NCBI GenBank assembly: GCA_002342035.1
Contig: DDPE01000001.1
Span: forward strand, 1 to 64,000
DNA: 64,000 bases
Direction of reading: 5' to 3'
DNA from: Asticcacaulis sp. UBA2476
GTDB lineage: Bacteria > Pseudomonadota > Alphaproteobacteria > Caulobacterales > Caulobacteraceae
The notes under the pieces are model-generated. The model was not told the origin of the DNA and ran no database searches. It saw nothing but the letters and a program-made list of their open reading frames with translations. Positions 8,845 to 16,593 of the stretch are shown piece after piece (the first letter of the stretch is position 1; every line of letters starts with the position of its first letter). Made by a program: the position numbers and the translations under genes.

Positions 8845-9240
8845 ATGCCTTTGAAACTGTCTCTGAAGCCCGGAGAGAAGTTCGTTTTAAATGGCGCCGT
8901 TGTGCAAAACGGGGATCGCCGCTGTTCGCTGATCCTGCAAAATAAAGCCTCGGTCTTACGTGAAAAAGACATCATGCAGGAGCATGAGGCTACGTCTCCG
9001 GCCCGCCATATCTATTTCCCCGTCATGATGATGTATCTCGATGAAGCGGGGGCTGACCGTTATTATGATGAATTTCTGCGCCGCATGACCGAGTTCATGG
9101 GGGTCGTGTCTCAGGCGGCCGTTCTGGCGGAATGTGTGACGGTTTCCAAAAGCATTATGGCGCGTGAGTATTACAAGGCCCTGATGGGCTGCCGTAAGCT
9201 GGTCGACTTTGAGGATGCACTTTTAGGGGCTAAAGAGTAA
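8845..9240 (+). CDS. flbT: Flagellin translation regulator FlbT
   Basis: A 131-residue protein with the FlbT family pattern: N-terminal MPLKLSLKPGEKFVLNGAVV, the central LREKDIM, then HIYFPVMMMYLD and a helical C-terminus ending in YYKALMGCRKLVDFEDALL. In Caulobacter FlbT limits flagellin synthesis by acting on the 5' leader of fljK mRNA until the hook is complete. The GTAAGGAAAG ribosome binding site is good. flaF follows four bases after the stop, and flagellin genes with structured leaders follow downstream, so regulator and targets are neighbours. Confidence 0.95.
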   Translation: MPLKLSLKPGEKFVLNGAVVQNGDRRCSLILQNKASVLREKDIMQEHEATSPARHIYFPVMMMYLDEAGADRYYDEFLRRMTEFMGVVSQAAVLAECVTVSKSIMAREYYKALMGCRKLVDFEDALLGAKE

Positions 9241-9244
9241 ATAG

Positions 9245-9664
9245 ATGTCACTTCAGGCGTATCAGAGAACGGCCGCACGTGCGGAAGATCCTCGTCAAAC
9301 CGAATACCGGCTGTTTGGTCAGGTAACGCGCGCGCTTCTGGAGGCGGAAGCTACCGATACGTCTAATTTTCAGGTGCGCATTCATGCGCTCGACTGGAAC
9401 CGGCGCATGTGGTCGGTGTTTGGCATGGACTGCGCATCGCCGACCAATGGTCTTCCCGAAGCCTTGCGCGCGCAGATTATCTCCCTGTCGATCTGGGTGT
9501 CGAAGCACACCTCTTTGGTTATGCGTAACAAAGAAGAGATTGCGCCTCTGATTGAGGTCAACCGCATCATCATGCAGGGGTTGATGCCGCAAGCTCAGGC
9601 GGCGTCGGCCGCTAATCCGGCCGATGCAGCCTTTGCCAATCGTGTGCGCGGCTCGTTAGGCTGA
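9245..9664 (+). CDS. flaF: Flagellar biosynthesis regulator FlaF
   Basis: A 139-residue all-helical protein typical of FlaF: opening MSLQAYQRTAARAEDPRQTEY, then ALDWNRRMWSVFGMDC and LRAQIISLSIWVSKHTSLVM. In alphaproteobacteria FlaF works with FlbT, with opposite sign on flagellin synthesis, and helps flagellin secretion. It begins four bases after flbT and is cotranscribed with it. A long hairpin terminator follows and separates it from the sigma-54 promoter of flagellin 1. Confidence 0.93.
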   Translation: MSLQAYQRTAARAEDPRQTEYRLFGQVTRALLEAEATDTSNFQVRIHALDWNRRMWSVFGMDCASPTNGLPEALRAQIISLSIWVSKHTSLVMRNKEEIAPLIEVNRIIMQGLMPQAQAASAANPADAAFANRVRGSLG

Positions 9665-9705
9665 TTTGACCGGGTTCTTGTGCGGTTAATATTGCCTTTA
9701 GGATG

Positions 9706-9713
9706 ATTTTGCC
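9706..9713 (-). promoter_or_regulatory. Candidate enhancer motif GGCAAAAT upstream of flagellin 1
   Basis: The plus strand reads ATTTTGCC, reverse complement GGCAAAAT, about 107 bases before the sigma-54 promoter. The same octamer occurs 127 bases before the flagellin 2 promoter. Position and core resemble the ftr elements bound by FlbD in Caulobacter; inference only. Confidence 0.4.
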
Positions 9714-9729
9714 TAGGCATTAAGATTTG

Positions 9730-9761
9730 AACGGCGGGAGTCATATGATTCTCGCCGTTTT
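9730..9761 (+). terminator. Terminator after flbT-flaF
   Basis: An almost perfect long inverted repeat: AACGGCGGGAGTC pairs with the segment ending TCTCGCCGTT (two G-T pairs) around the central ATATGA, ending in TTTTC. It isolates flaF from the flagellin promoter about 60 bases on. Confidence 0.8.
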
Positions 9762-9820
9762 CAATTTAAAAATATTCATAAAATTCAATTGTATAAATAA
9801 TTAACGACGGCGTGTTGTGC

Positions 9821-9836
9821 TGGCATCGGCATTGCT
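9821..9836 (+). promoter_or_regulatory. Sigma-54 promoter of flagellin 1
   Basis: TGGCATCGGCATTGCT agrees with the sigma-54 consensus TGGCACGNNNNTTGCW: GG and GC are 10 bases apart and only the sixth and seventh bases differ. Transcription should begin about 12 bases after the GC, near 9847, giving a leader of about 68 bases. Late flagellar genes of Caulobacter use sigma-54. Confidence 0.87.
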
Positions 9837-9847
9837 ATGTCTAAGTT

Positions 9848-9878
9848 AAGCCAAAATGGCTTTTCGGCAAAATCGCCG
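9848..9878 (+). promoter_or_regulatory. Flagellin 1 leader hairpins with AAAAT loops
   Basis: Two successive small hairpins lie in the predicted 5' leader: AAGCC-AAAAT-GGCTT (9848-9862) and CGGC-AAAATC-GCCG (9865-9878). The ribosome binding site follows at 9901-9906. The repeated loop sequence suggests a recognised RNA element, plausibly for FlbT. Confidence 0.5.
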
Positions 9879-9914
9879 CGCAAAATCCCCGACCAGAATG
9901 GAAAGGAACACCCG

Positions 9915-10748
9915 ATGTCTAACGTATCGGTCAATACCAACGTGGGCGCAATGATCGCGCTCCAAAACCTGAACAGAACGAATAAGGATCTTTCGGAAAC
10001 CCAGAACCGCATTAATACCGGCCTGAAGGTCGCCAGCGCGAAGGACAATGGTGCGGTCTATGCGATTGCTCAAAGTCAGCGCGCCGACGTCGCAGCGCTC
10101 GGAGCGGTTTCAGACTCGCTTAACCGTGCCATGTCCGCTGTGGATGTGGCTATGGCGGCGGGTGAGGGGATTTCGGATATCCTTACCCAAATGAAGGAGT
10201 TAGCTCTATCAGCTTCGGATACCGGTCTTGATACGGTCAGCCGTGACGCCCTGAAGGAAGATTTTCAGTCGTTGCGTGACCAGATTAAGAAGACGATTTC
10301 GAATGCGGTCTTCAATGGCATCAATCTGATCGAGGCGGGCGCTGACGGTATCAATGCGTTGGCTTCGGCGGATGGGGTGAATAAGCTGACGGTGGCAGCG
10401 CAGGATCTTTCCCTTGGCGGAACTATTCTGTCTCTGGCGTCAGATGCGACCTTCTCGACGGCTTCGTCGGCGAGTGGTTTGCTGTCCACCCTTGATAGCT
10501 CCGTTAAGAACGTATCCCTGGCGCTCGCGCGTCTGGGGACATCGTCAAAGTCTCTGGAGGCTCATTCTACGTTCGTTTCAAAACTTGTCGATTCCATGGA
10601 AGCGGGTATCGGAAATCTCGTGGATGCCGACATGGCCAAGGAAAGCGCAAAGCTCACCGCGCTGCAAACCAAGCAGCAACTGGGTATACAGGCTCTTTCT
10701 ATTGCCAATCAGGCGCCACAGACGATCCTCAGCCTGTTCCAGGGCTAA
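9915..10748 (+). CDS. Flagellin 1
   Basis: A 277-residue flagellin from the ATG at 9915, preceded by AAAGGA; an in-frame upstream ATG at 9837 lies in the predicted untranslated leader and is rejected. The conserved N-terminal D0/D1 helix (SVNTNVGAMIALQNLNRTNKDLSETQNRINTGLKVASAKDNGAVYAIAQ, read here in fragments) and C-terminal helix (GIGNLVDADMAKESAKLTALQTKQ, QALSIANQ, ILSLF) are intact; the variable D2/D3 region is short, as in Caulobacter flagellins. It is exported by the flagellar type III apparatus and polymerises in the filament. It has its own sigma-54 promoter, and is a likely target of the FlmG-like enzymes encoded nearby. Confidence 0.93.
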   Translation: MSNVSVNTNVGAMIALQNLNRTNKDLSETQNRINTGLKVASAKDNGAVYAIAQSQRADVAALGAVSDSLNRAMSAVDVAMAAGEGISDILTQMKELALSASDTGLDTVSRDALKEDFQSLRDQIKKTISNAVFNGINLIEAGADGINALASADGVNKLTVAAQDLSLGGTILSLASDATFSTASSASGLLSTLDSSVKNVSLALARLGTSSKSLEAHSTFVSKLVDSMEAGIGNLVDADMAKESAKLTALQTKQQLGIQALSIANQAPQTILSLFQG

Positions 10749-10809
10749 TCGCATTGGCCGGAGCGGGGCGGCACTTGCCGTCTCCTCCGGCAGCCTTTTC
10801 AGGTGGCAT

Positions 10810-10817
10810 ATTTTGCC
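10810..10817 (-). promoter_or_regulatory. Candidate enhancer motif GGCAAAAT upstream of flagellin 2
   Basis: Plus-strand ATTTTGCC within GGCATATTTTGCCGCC (10805-10820), 127 bases upstream of the sigma-54 promoter. A plus-strand copy of the core, CCGGCAAAAATT, follows at 10854-10865. The pair is a candidate FlbD-type enhancer; inference only. Confidence 0.4.
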
Positions 10818-10944
10818 GCCTTGGGCAAATATTGCCTACTCGCCGGGCTTTAACCGGCAAAAATTACCACTAAAATGTACAATTAACAAAGCTATAACGC
10901 TTATATTTCATAGGTTTGCGTAAGTTTTCTTCCTTCGCGGCCTT

Positions 10945-10960
10945 TGGCGCGGCCTTTGCA
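10945..10960 (+). promoter_or_regulatory. Sigma-54 promoter of flagellin 2
   Basis: TGGCGCGGCCTTTGCA matches TGGCACGNNNNTTGCA at every fixed base except one (A to G at position 5). The predicted start near 10971 gives a 62-base leader, almost the same as for flagellin 1. Confidence 0.85.
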
Positions 10961-10972
10961 TCCTTCAGCTTA

Positions 10973-11006
10973 GGCAAAATGCCGCCAGCAGACAAAATGT
11001 CGCTGG
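10973..11006 (+). promoter_or_regulatory. Flagellin 2 leader hairpins with AAAAT loops
   Basis: A short GGC-AAAAT-GCC (10973-10983) is followed by a strong hairpin: CCAGC, bulged A, GAC, loop AAAAT, GTC, GCTGG (10985-11006). The loop is identical to that of the first hairpin in the flagellin 1 leader. The flagellin start is 26 bases further on. Confidence 0.5.
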
Positions 11007-11032
11007 TTACATCTATTAGAAGGAATAGAATC

Positions 11033-11863
11033 ATGGCGCTCAATAGCGTTAACACGAACGTCGGTGCAGCAATTGCTCTGCAAAACCTCAACAAAACCAA
11101 TTCGCAACTTGCCACCACTCAGGAGCGTATCAATACGGGCCTGAAAGTCGGTTCGGCCAAGGACAACGGCGCTATCTTTGCTATCGCACAAAGCCAGCGT
11201 TCGGAAGTCAGCGCGCTGAACGCTGTTTCGGAATCACTGTCACGCGGCCAATCGGTCGTTGACGTGTCCATGGCAGCCGGTGAATCGGTTTCCGACATGC
11301 TTACGCAGTTGAAGGAAAAGGCTCTGGCGGCTTCGGACACCGGCCTTGACACCACCAGCCGCGACGCTCTGAAGGAAGACTTTGCGTCTATCCGCGATCA
11401 GATCAAAAAAACCCTCACTAACGCCACTTTCAACGGGATCAACTTGGTTGATGGTTCGGATGCCGACATTAAGGCTCTGGCTAACGCCAGCGGTTCGAGC
11501 ACGTTGACGGTTTCTGGTCAGAACATGTCTTTGGGCGGTTCTGTCATCACCTTGGCAACGAACGCTACCTTCGCTACGGCGTCGTCAGCGGGTGCCCTGC
11601 TGGCAACGATTGATGCGTCTATCAAGAACGTGTCGACCTCTCTGTCGAAGCTGGGTACATCGTCCAAGGCGCTTGAAAACCATGCAGGCTTCGTTTCGAA
11701 GCTTCAGGATGCCATGGAAGCCGGTATTGGTAACCTTGTCGATGCCGACATGGCTAAGGAAAGTGCTAAACTGCAAGCTCTGCAAACCAAGCAGCAGCTC
11801 GGCATTCAGGCGCTCTCGATCGCCAACCAGTCGACTTCGACTGTTTTGAGCTTGTTCCGTTAA
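11033..11863 (+). CDS. Flagellin 2
   Basis: A 276-residue flagellin starting MALNSVNTNVGAAIALQNLN, with an AAGGAAT ribosome binding site. N- and C-terminal D0/D1 helices are complete (INTGLKVGSAKDNGAIFAIA; GIGNLVDADMAKESAKLQAL; QALSIANQ) and the protein is very close to flagellin 1, so the two arose by duplication. It has its own sigma-54 promoter and structured leader. Codon choice looks more uniform than in the flanking flagellin genes, which would fit the major filament subunit; this is an impression, not a measurement. The open frame runs back to 10916, but that stretch spans the promoter and leader. Confidence 0.93.
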   Translation: MALNSVNTNVGAAIALQNLNKTNSQLATTQERINTGLKVGSAKDNGAIFAIAQSQRSEVSALNAVSESLSRGQSVVDVSMAAGESVSDMLTQLKEKALAASDTGLDTTSRDALKEDFASIRDQIKKTLTNATFNGINLVDGSDADIKALANASGSSTLTVSGQNMSLGGSVITLATNATFATASSAGALLATIDASIKNVSTSLSKLGTSSKALENHAGFVSKLQDAMEAGIGNLVDADMAKESAKLQALQTKQQLGIQALSIANQSTSTVLSLFR

Positions 11864-11870
11864 TTCGGAA

Positions 11871-11906
11871 GGGGAGGCGGGGCCTGAAATCCCGCCTTCC
11901 TCTCTC
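11871..11906 (+). terminator. Probable terminator after flagellin 2
   Basis: An 11-bp stem (GGGGAGGCGGG with CCCGCCTTCCT, two G-T pairs) around a 9-base loop, followed by CTCTCATT. The pyrimidine tail is not a pure T run, so termination may be partial and allow read-through into flaG. Confidence 0.55.
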
Positions 11907-11998
11907 ATTCAGGCCGCGGAACGCGCGGTCCAATCAGCAGAGGGCGTTTCACTCAGTTCCGTCGTTTTCGGGCCTCCCAAAGTGAAGCGTAGCAGGAG

Positions 11999-12346
11999 AT
12001 GATCAATAATGTATCAGGCGTACCTCAGGTTTCAGACGTAACTCCCGTCAAAGCTGTTCCTGATGTAGCCAGGGAAATGCCGCAGACTGTGCTGGCCAGT
12101 GCCGGTAAGAGTGCTGCGGATAACAAGGGCTCTTCTAAGGAATCCAAAAGTGATTCCATGGCCAAGCCTTTGGCCTATCAATTGAAGCTCGTGGTCGATG
12201 TCGATCCCGATACGGGCGATTTTGTCTATAAAGCCATTAATCGTCTTACCGGGCAAGTCGTAAGTCAGTTGCCGCGTAAAGAATTATTAGACATGAAAAA
12301 CGACGCTAACTACCGCACAGGTTCTGTAATAAAAACAGATGTTTAA
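11999..12346 (+). CDS. flaG: FlaG family flagellar protein
   Basis: A 115-residue protein with a low-complexity Lys/Ser-rich N-terminal half and a conserved C-terminal domain (about residues 58-112: YQLKLVVDVDPDTGDFVYKAINRLTG and the VSQLPRKELLDM helix) that defines the FlaG family. Such proteins influence filament length or stability, usually next to flagellin and fliD genes. A stop codon just upstream in frame fixes ATG 11999 as the earliest start, with an AGGAG unusually close to it. It lies between flagellins 2 and 3. Confidence 0.85.
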   Translation: MINNVSGVPQVSDVTPVKAVPDVAREMPQTVLASAGKSAADNKGSSKESKSDSMAKPLAYQLKLVVDVDPDTGDFVYKAINRLTGQVVSQLPRKELLDMKNDANYRTGSVIKTDV

Positions 12347-12348
12347 GT

Positions 12349-12381
12349 AAAACACTTAAGCGTCATTATCGGGTGTTTTTT
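12349..12381 (+). terminator. Possible terminator after flaG
   Basis: AAAACAC pairs with GTGTTTT across a 17-base loop, with TTTTTT at the end. The stem is A-T rich and the loop long, so the call is weak. Confidence 0.4.
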
Positions 12382-12477
12382 ACCGTACGCTGACTGGCGT
12401 GCGGATAAAGTCGTTGGTTAATATTAACCTTTTGCTTACCATAATTAATAAGACTGTGAGTCGCGCCGATTCCCTGT

Positions 12478-12492
12478 GCCGAAAATACCGGC
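12478..12492 (+). promoter_or_regulatory. Hairpin with AAAAT-containing loop upstream of flagellin 3
   Basis: GCCG-AAAATAC-CGGC, extendable by a T-A pair, 53 bases before the flagellin 3 start. It shares the AAAAT loop seen in the leaders of flagellins 1 and 2. No sigma-54 site lies upstream, so whether it is transcribed with this gene is not established. Confidence 0.4.
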
Positions 12493-12545
12493 ATATTAGG
12501 GTTCAGGTATTGGATCACGGAGCGCAGAATTATGGAGGTTAGGTC

Positions 12546-13382
12546 ATGACGGTCAGTGTGCATACGAATAAGTCTGCCATGATCGCGTTGCAGAATCTGA
12601 ACAACACGACGAGTAATCTCAACGGGGTTCAGAACCGGATTTCTACCGGGTTAAATGTCAACAGCGCCAAGGATAATGCCTCAGTCTACGCCATCGCTCA
12701 GGGGCAGCGCGCGGACGTCAGTTCGCTGGCGGCGGTAACCTCCAGCCTTAACCGGGCAGCCTCGATTTCAGATGTGTCTCTGGCGGCTGGTGAAACGGTT
12801 TCCGATCTGCTGGTTGAACTGCGCGAAAAGGTCGTTTCGGCCATGGACCCGTCGATTGATACGGCGTCGCGCAATGCATTGAACTCCGACTTCCGTGCGT
12901 TGCTGAACCAGATCAAGCAGACGACCACTAGCGCCAATTTCGATGGTGCCAATATACTTGACGGCAGTCTGCCGAATGGAATTCAATTTATTGCCGATGC
13001 GGACGCGACCTCGAATATTACGTTGTCGACGCGCGATTTGTCGCTTGGCGGCACAACGATTACCTTGACGTCCGGATCGACAATAATGAGCGCGACTGTT
13101 GCATCTGGAATGCTGGTCAGGCTTGATACCTCCATACAGAATGTTAATGCTGCTCTGGGTGCGCTGGGGTCGCAAGCCAAACAGATCGATGGCCATCTGA
13201 GTTTTGTCTCAAAGCTGACGGACTCATTGAATTCGGGTATCGGCAATCTTGTTGATGCCGACATGGCCAAGGAGAGCGCCAAGCTTCAGGCCTTGCAGGT
13301 TCAGCAGCAGTTGGGAACGCAGGCGCTGTCGATCGCCAACTCTGGCCCGCAGGTGATTTTGAGTCTGTTCCAGGGCGGCTAA
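12546..13382 (+). CDS. Flagellin 3 (divergent)
   Basis: A 278-residue flagellin, start MTVSVHTNKSAMIALQNLNN, with GGAGGT eight bases before the ATG. The terminal helices are conserved (SAKDNASVYAIAQGQRADV; GIGNLVDADMAKESAKLQAL; QALSIANSGPQVILSLFQGG), but it differs from flagellins 1 and 2 across the middle and has VQQQ where they have TKQQ. No sigma-54 promoter was found upstream, so it may be expressed at another time or read through from flaG. It could be a specialised minor flagellin, as FljJ is in Caulobacter, but that cannot be decided from sequence. Confidence 0.9.
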   Translation: MTVSVHTNKSAMIALQNLNNTTSNLNGVQNRISTGLNVNSAKDNASVYAIAQGQRADVSSLAAVTSSLNRAASISDVSLAAGETVSDLLVELREKVVSAMDPSIDTASRNALNSDFRALLNQIKQTTTSANFDGANILDGSLPNGIQFIADADATSNITLSTRDLSLGGTTITLTSGSTIMSATVASGMLVRLDTSIQNVNAALGALGSQAKQIDGHLSFVSKLTDSLNSGIGNLVDADMAKESAKLQALQVQQQLGTQALSIANSGPQVILSLFQGG

Positions 13383-13408
13383 ACTGCCGAATAATCTGTA
13401 TTTTTATA

Positions 13409-13440
13409 CCGGCCAAACACGCTTTGGCCGGTTTTATTTT
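13409..13440 (+). terminator. Terminator after flagellin 3
   Basis: Perfect 9-bp stem CCGGCCAAA / TTTGGCCGG with a CACGC loop, followed by TTTTATTTT. Confidence 0.9.
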
Positions 13441-13537
13441 GCTTATTTTCAATGGAAATGGCGCAAACGTTTACGAATCTTAAGCTTTGTTCGGGCATCC
13501 TCGAAATTCGTAATTGTGCCTCAAGGATTGAGCTCTC

Positions 13538-16444
13538 GTGATCGGACTGGATGCCAGCTTTTTGCAAAGCTACTATAACGCCAAAGCTGGCGTTAATAGC
13601 GGTGTGTCTTCGCTCACGAATGCATCAACCGCGACGAATTCTCCGACCGGAACCACCAAGGCCCCAAGCGCGCCTTGGGAAACCAAATCCGGTGCGGCCA
13701 GTTCTGACGAACTGGTGCGCAAGGTCATGGCCGGTTCCAAATTCATCAAGGAAGGCAATGTCTCGCTTGATCTGGCCGGGGCGTCGCAGGACTATAAAAA
13801 GCTGTTTACCCTGTATCAGGGGTTGAACACCCTGATGGGCATCGCCAATAAGGCTCAGGAAAATACCACGACCTCGACCGTCATGCGTACCTTACAGCGC
13901 CTGTTCACCAGCGGCATGTCTGAAATTCAGGACTATGTCTCGGATGCCGAACTGGACCACGTTAGTCTGGTGCAGGGCGCGCTGACGGAAAAGCTGAAAA
14001 GCACAACCGGCGTGGCGCGCACCGATACCACCTATGTGGCTAAGGATATCCATAAGGGCTCGGCGACGTCATCGGTCAAGGCGTTTGAAGGTGATGTGAA
14101 ATTCAACATCGCCATCAACCCGCCCAGTGCCGGCCTTTATACGCCTAAGAATGTTGAGATTGACCTCTCGGAAATGGGCACGACGAACCGCTCCATGGGC
14201 AATGTCGTCAATTTTATCAATTCCAAGCTCAAAGATGCCGGAGCCACCACCCGTTTCACGGTCGAGCGTACACCCGCCAAGGCGGAGACCATCAAGGTCG
14301 GTGAAAAGGAAGTCACAGTTAATAAAGGCCTCGATACCTTTTCGCTCAAGGTGCAGGGCACGACGACCGAACTGATCAAGTTTTCGGCGGCCCAGATGTC
14401 GGATTCGGTTTATGTGGTTCAAACCACAGGTGATACTGATAACGACGACAAGGATAAACCGGAAACTCTGGATGATCTGTCGACCCAGCTTGTCAAGTTT
14501 CAGGCTGATATTTCCGGCACCAACCCGTCAACCGCTACGGCGGGTGTGACCGATACCTACTGGTCCGAAGGGCGAACCGGGCAGGCGGTGCTGGAAGAAA
14601 ACATCACCAATGTTCGCCAGACCGTATCGGGGGCAGATGGCTCGGTCTACGTGCTGGCCGATGTTGATGGTGAAGTTGACGGGCAGGGCATCAAGGGCAC
14701 CAAGGATGTCGCCCTGATCAAATACGACTCCGCCGGTAAGATGCTTTACACGCGCACTTTAGGGGCTGCTGATCAGGCATCGGGGCTTGCCATGACGGTA
14801 AGCGCGGATGGCAAGGTGGCGATTGCGGGCTCCGTGACCGGCGAACTGGGGGTTCAAACCACCAAGACCTTTACCAGTGCAGACGGTAAAACCTATACGA
14901 CCTCCACCTATGAGACGACCAAGGGCTATAACGAAAGCATCTCAGATAGTTTTGTCACGGTTTTTGATGCGGCAGGTGATGAGTTGTGGACTCAGCGGCG
15001 TGGCTCGATCGGGATGGACGAAGCCCTGTCGGTATCCTTTGGTACGGACGGTTCGGTCTATGTCGGCGGACGTGCTCAGGGCACGATGAGCGGTGCGACT
15101 GATGCCGCCGCCTCTGCCCAGGGCGTCACCAACGCCGGGGGCTGGGATGCCTATGTCATGAAATTTTCGGCCACCGGTGGCTATCAGTCAACGACCCAGT
15201 TCGGCACCAGCGCCACCGACGCGGCGAATGCCATGACGGTTGATGGCAATACGCTTTATGTGGCTGCCAACGAAAACGGCAACGCGGTGCTTAGGTCATA
15301 TGACCTGACGTCGGGCAAGCCTGTGCTGTCTGAAACGCGCGATCTGGGTAATCTGGGCGGCGGTTCGATCAGTTCGGTTTCGGTTTATGACGGCAAGGTC
15401 TATCTGGGCGGCAGTGCCAATCAGAGTGCGACGGCGACGGGTGCGAATACAAAACTTATGGACGGCGTGAGTGCAGGTCATGCCTATACCGGCGGACAGG
15501 ATGCCTTTGCCTTGTCGGTAAGTACGGATCTGGGCGATACGTCGGCGGATGCGGTGTCGTTTTACGGTTCTACCGAAAGCGAAGCCAACGCGAAAGTGAC
15601 CTTCAGCGACGGCAAGGCCTGGATTGCCTTCCAGACCAAGGGTGCAGTCGACGGCACCACCAAGATTGGCGAAAAAGACGCCGTGCTGGCGCGCGTGGAT
15701 GTCGAAAGCGGTGATGTCGAATGGCAGACCCGCTATACCGGCAAAAACGGTGAGGTTAATCCCAACGCGATTGCCATTTCCAAGAATTCATCAAGCGTGC
15801 TTGATAAGCTGGGTTTGCCGACCGGGACCTTGCAGTACAAGGATTCGTCCAGCCTGGTGGCCAACACCACGGCCCGGCCGGGCGATGAGTTCTATGTACG
15901 CGACCCCAAGACGGGCACTAAGAAAAAGATCGTGATCGAGGCCAAGGACACACTGGAAACCCTGGCGACCAAGATCAACCGTGCCGCCGGCTACAAGATG
16001 GATGTTAAGGTCACCAAGGTGACGGGCAAACCAGAATCCATCCTGACCATCACGCCTAAATTTGGCAATGCTGAGATCGAAATCGTGCGCGGAACCGAAG
16101 GCAAGGATGCGCTCGATAGCCTTGGCCTGAGCGAAGGTCTGGTCACGAACGCGGCCTCACAAACCTCATCAGAAGCCAGCAAGCAGTCGGGTAAGGACGT
16201 CAAGATGTTCGGTCTTAACCTCGACAGCAATCTCAACATCTCTGATGAAGATACCATCGACGCGGTCAAAAAGGTGCTTGAAGACGCTATGAAAAACGTC
16301 CGCAGCGCCTATCGTTACCTGCGTTATGGCGACTCGTCCGAAGAAGCCGATAAAAAAGGCAAGACCGGCGGGACCGTTCCAGCGTACCTGACCAAGCAAC
16401 TGGCCAACTATCAGGACGCTCTAAACCGCCTTTCCGGCGGATAG
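13538..16444 (+). CDS. flaEY: Large flagellar regulatory/structural protein, FlaEY-like
   Basis: A 968-residue protein starting at GTG with AAGGA upstream. There is no signal peptide. The layout is mosaic: an N-terminal helical part (about 40-150), a mixed domain with flagellin-hook-like strands (about 185-300), a repeated beta-propeller part (about 345-745) with recurring GSVYVLADVDG, SVYVGGRA and WDAYVMKFSATGGY units like SBBP repeats, a segment like the flagellin hook IN motif (about 750-855: DTLETLATKINRAAGYKMDV), and a conserved helical C-terminus (about 885-968). Position after the flagellins and size recall Caulobacter FlaEY, genetically implicated in flagellin expression. A filament-associated, secreted role is equally possible. 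The family name is my recollection and not checked. Confidence 0.55.
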   Translation: MIGLDASFLQSYYNAKAGVNSGVSSLTNASTATNSPTGTTKAPSAPWETKSGAASSDELVRKVMAGSKFIKEGNVSLDLAGASQDYKKLFTLYQGLNTLMGIANKAQENTTTSTVMRTLQRLFTSGMSEIQDYVSDAELDHVSLVQGALTEKLKSTTGVARTDTTYVAKDIHKGSATSSVKAFEGDVKFNIAINPPSAGLYTPKNVEIDLSEMGTTNRSMGNVVNFINSKLKDAGATTRFTVERTPAKAETIKVGEKEVTVNKGLDTFSLKVQGTTTELIKFSAAQMSDSVYVVQTTGDTDNDDKDKPETLDDLSTQLVKFQADISGTNPSTATAGVTDTYWSEGRTGQAVLEENITNVRQTVSGADGSVYVLADVDGEVDGQGIKGTKDVALIKYDSAGKMLYTRTLGAADQASGLAMTVSADGKVAIAGSVTGELGVQTTKTFTSADGKTYTTSTYETTKGYNESISDSFVTVFDAAGDELWTQRRGSIGMDEALSVSFGTDGSVYVGGRAQGTMSGATDAAASAQGVTNAGGWDAYVMKFSATGGYQSTTQFGTSATDAANAMTVDGNTLYVAANENGNAVLRSYDLTSGKPVLSETRDLGNLGGGSISSVSVYDGKVYLGGSANQSATATGANTKLMDGVSAGHAYTGGQDAFALSVSTDLGDTSADAVSFYGSTESEANAKVTFSDGKAWIAFQTKGAVDGTTKIGEKDAVLARVDVESGDVEWQTRYTGKNGEVNPNAIAISKNSSSVLDKLGLPTGTLQYKDSSSLVANTTARPGDEFYVRDPKTGTKKKIVIEAKDTLETLATKINRAAGYKMDVKVTKVTGKPESILTITPKFGNAEIEIVRGTEGKDALDSLGLSEGLVTNAASQTSSEASKQSGKDVKMFGLNLDSNLNISDEDTIDAVKKVLEDAMKNVRSAYRYLRYGDSSEEADKKGKTGGTVPAYLTKQLANYQDALNRLSGG

Positions 16445-16593
16445 ATTTCGCGCGGCCGTACAAATATCACATCATCGCATTAACCTAAAAACGCTTCACA
16501 CCTTGGCGATTGCGCTTTAGTGTGCGCGATAATTATTGGTGTAGCTTAACCTTTGGCCGTGAAAAGGCCTTTAAGGTGGGGGAAGAAGGTCTC

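Noticed and set aside
9837..9914. Upstream in-frame ATG that would extend flagellin 1 by 26 residues
   Set aside because: It directly follows the sigma-54 promoter element and lies before the predicted transcription start; the N-terminus of flagellins is strictly conserved from SVNTN.
10916..11032. N-terminal extension of flagellin 2
   Set aside because: The extension spans the sigma-54 promoter and the leader hairpins; the ATG at 11033 has a ribosome binding site and the conserved start.
12384..12545. Sigma-54 promoter for flagellin 3
   Set aside because: The best candidates (TGGCGTGCGG and TGGATCACGG stretches) lack TTGC at the right spacing.
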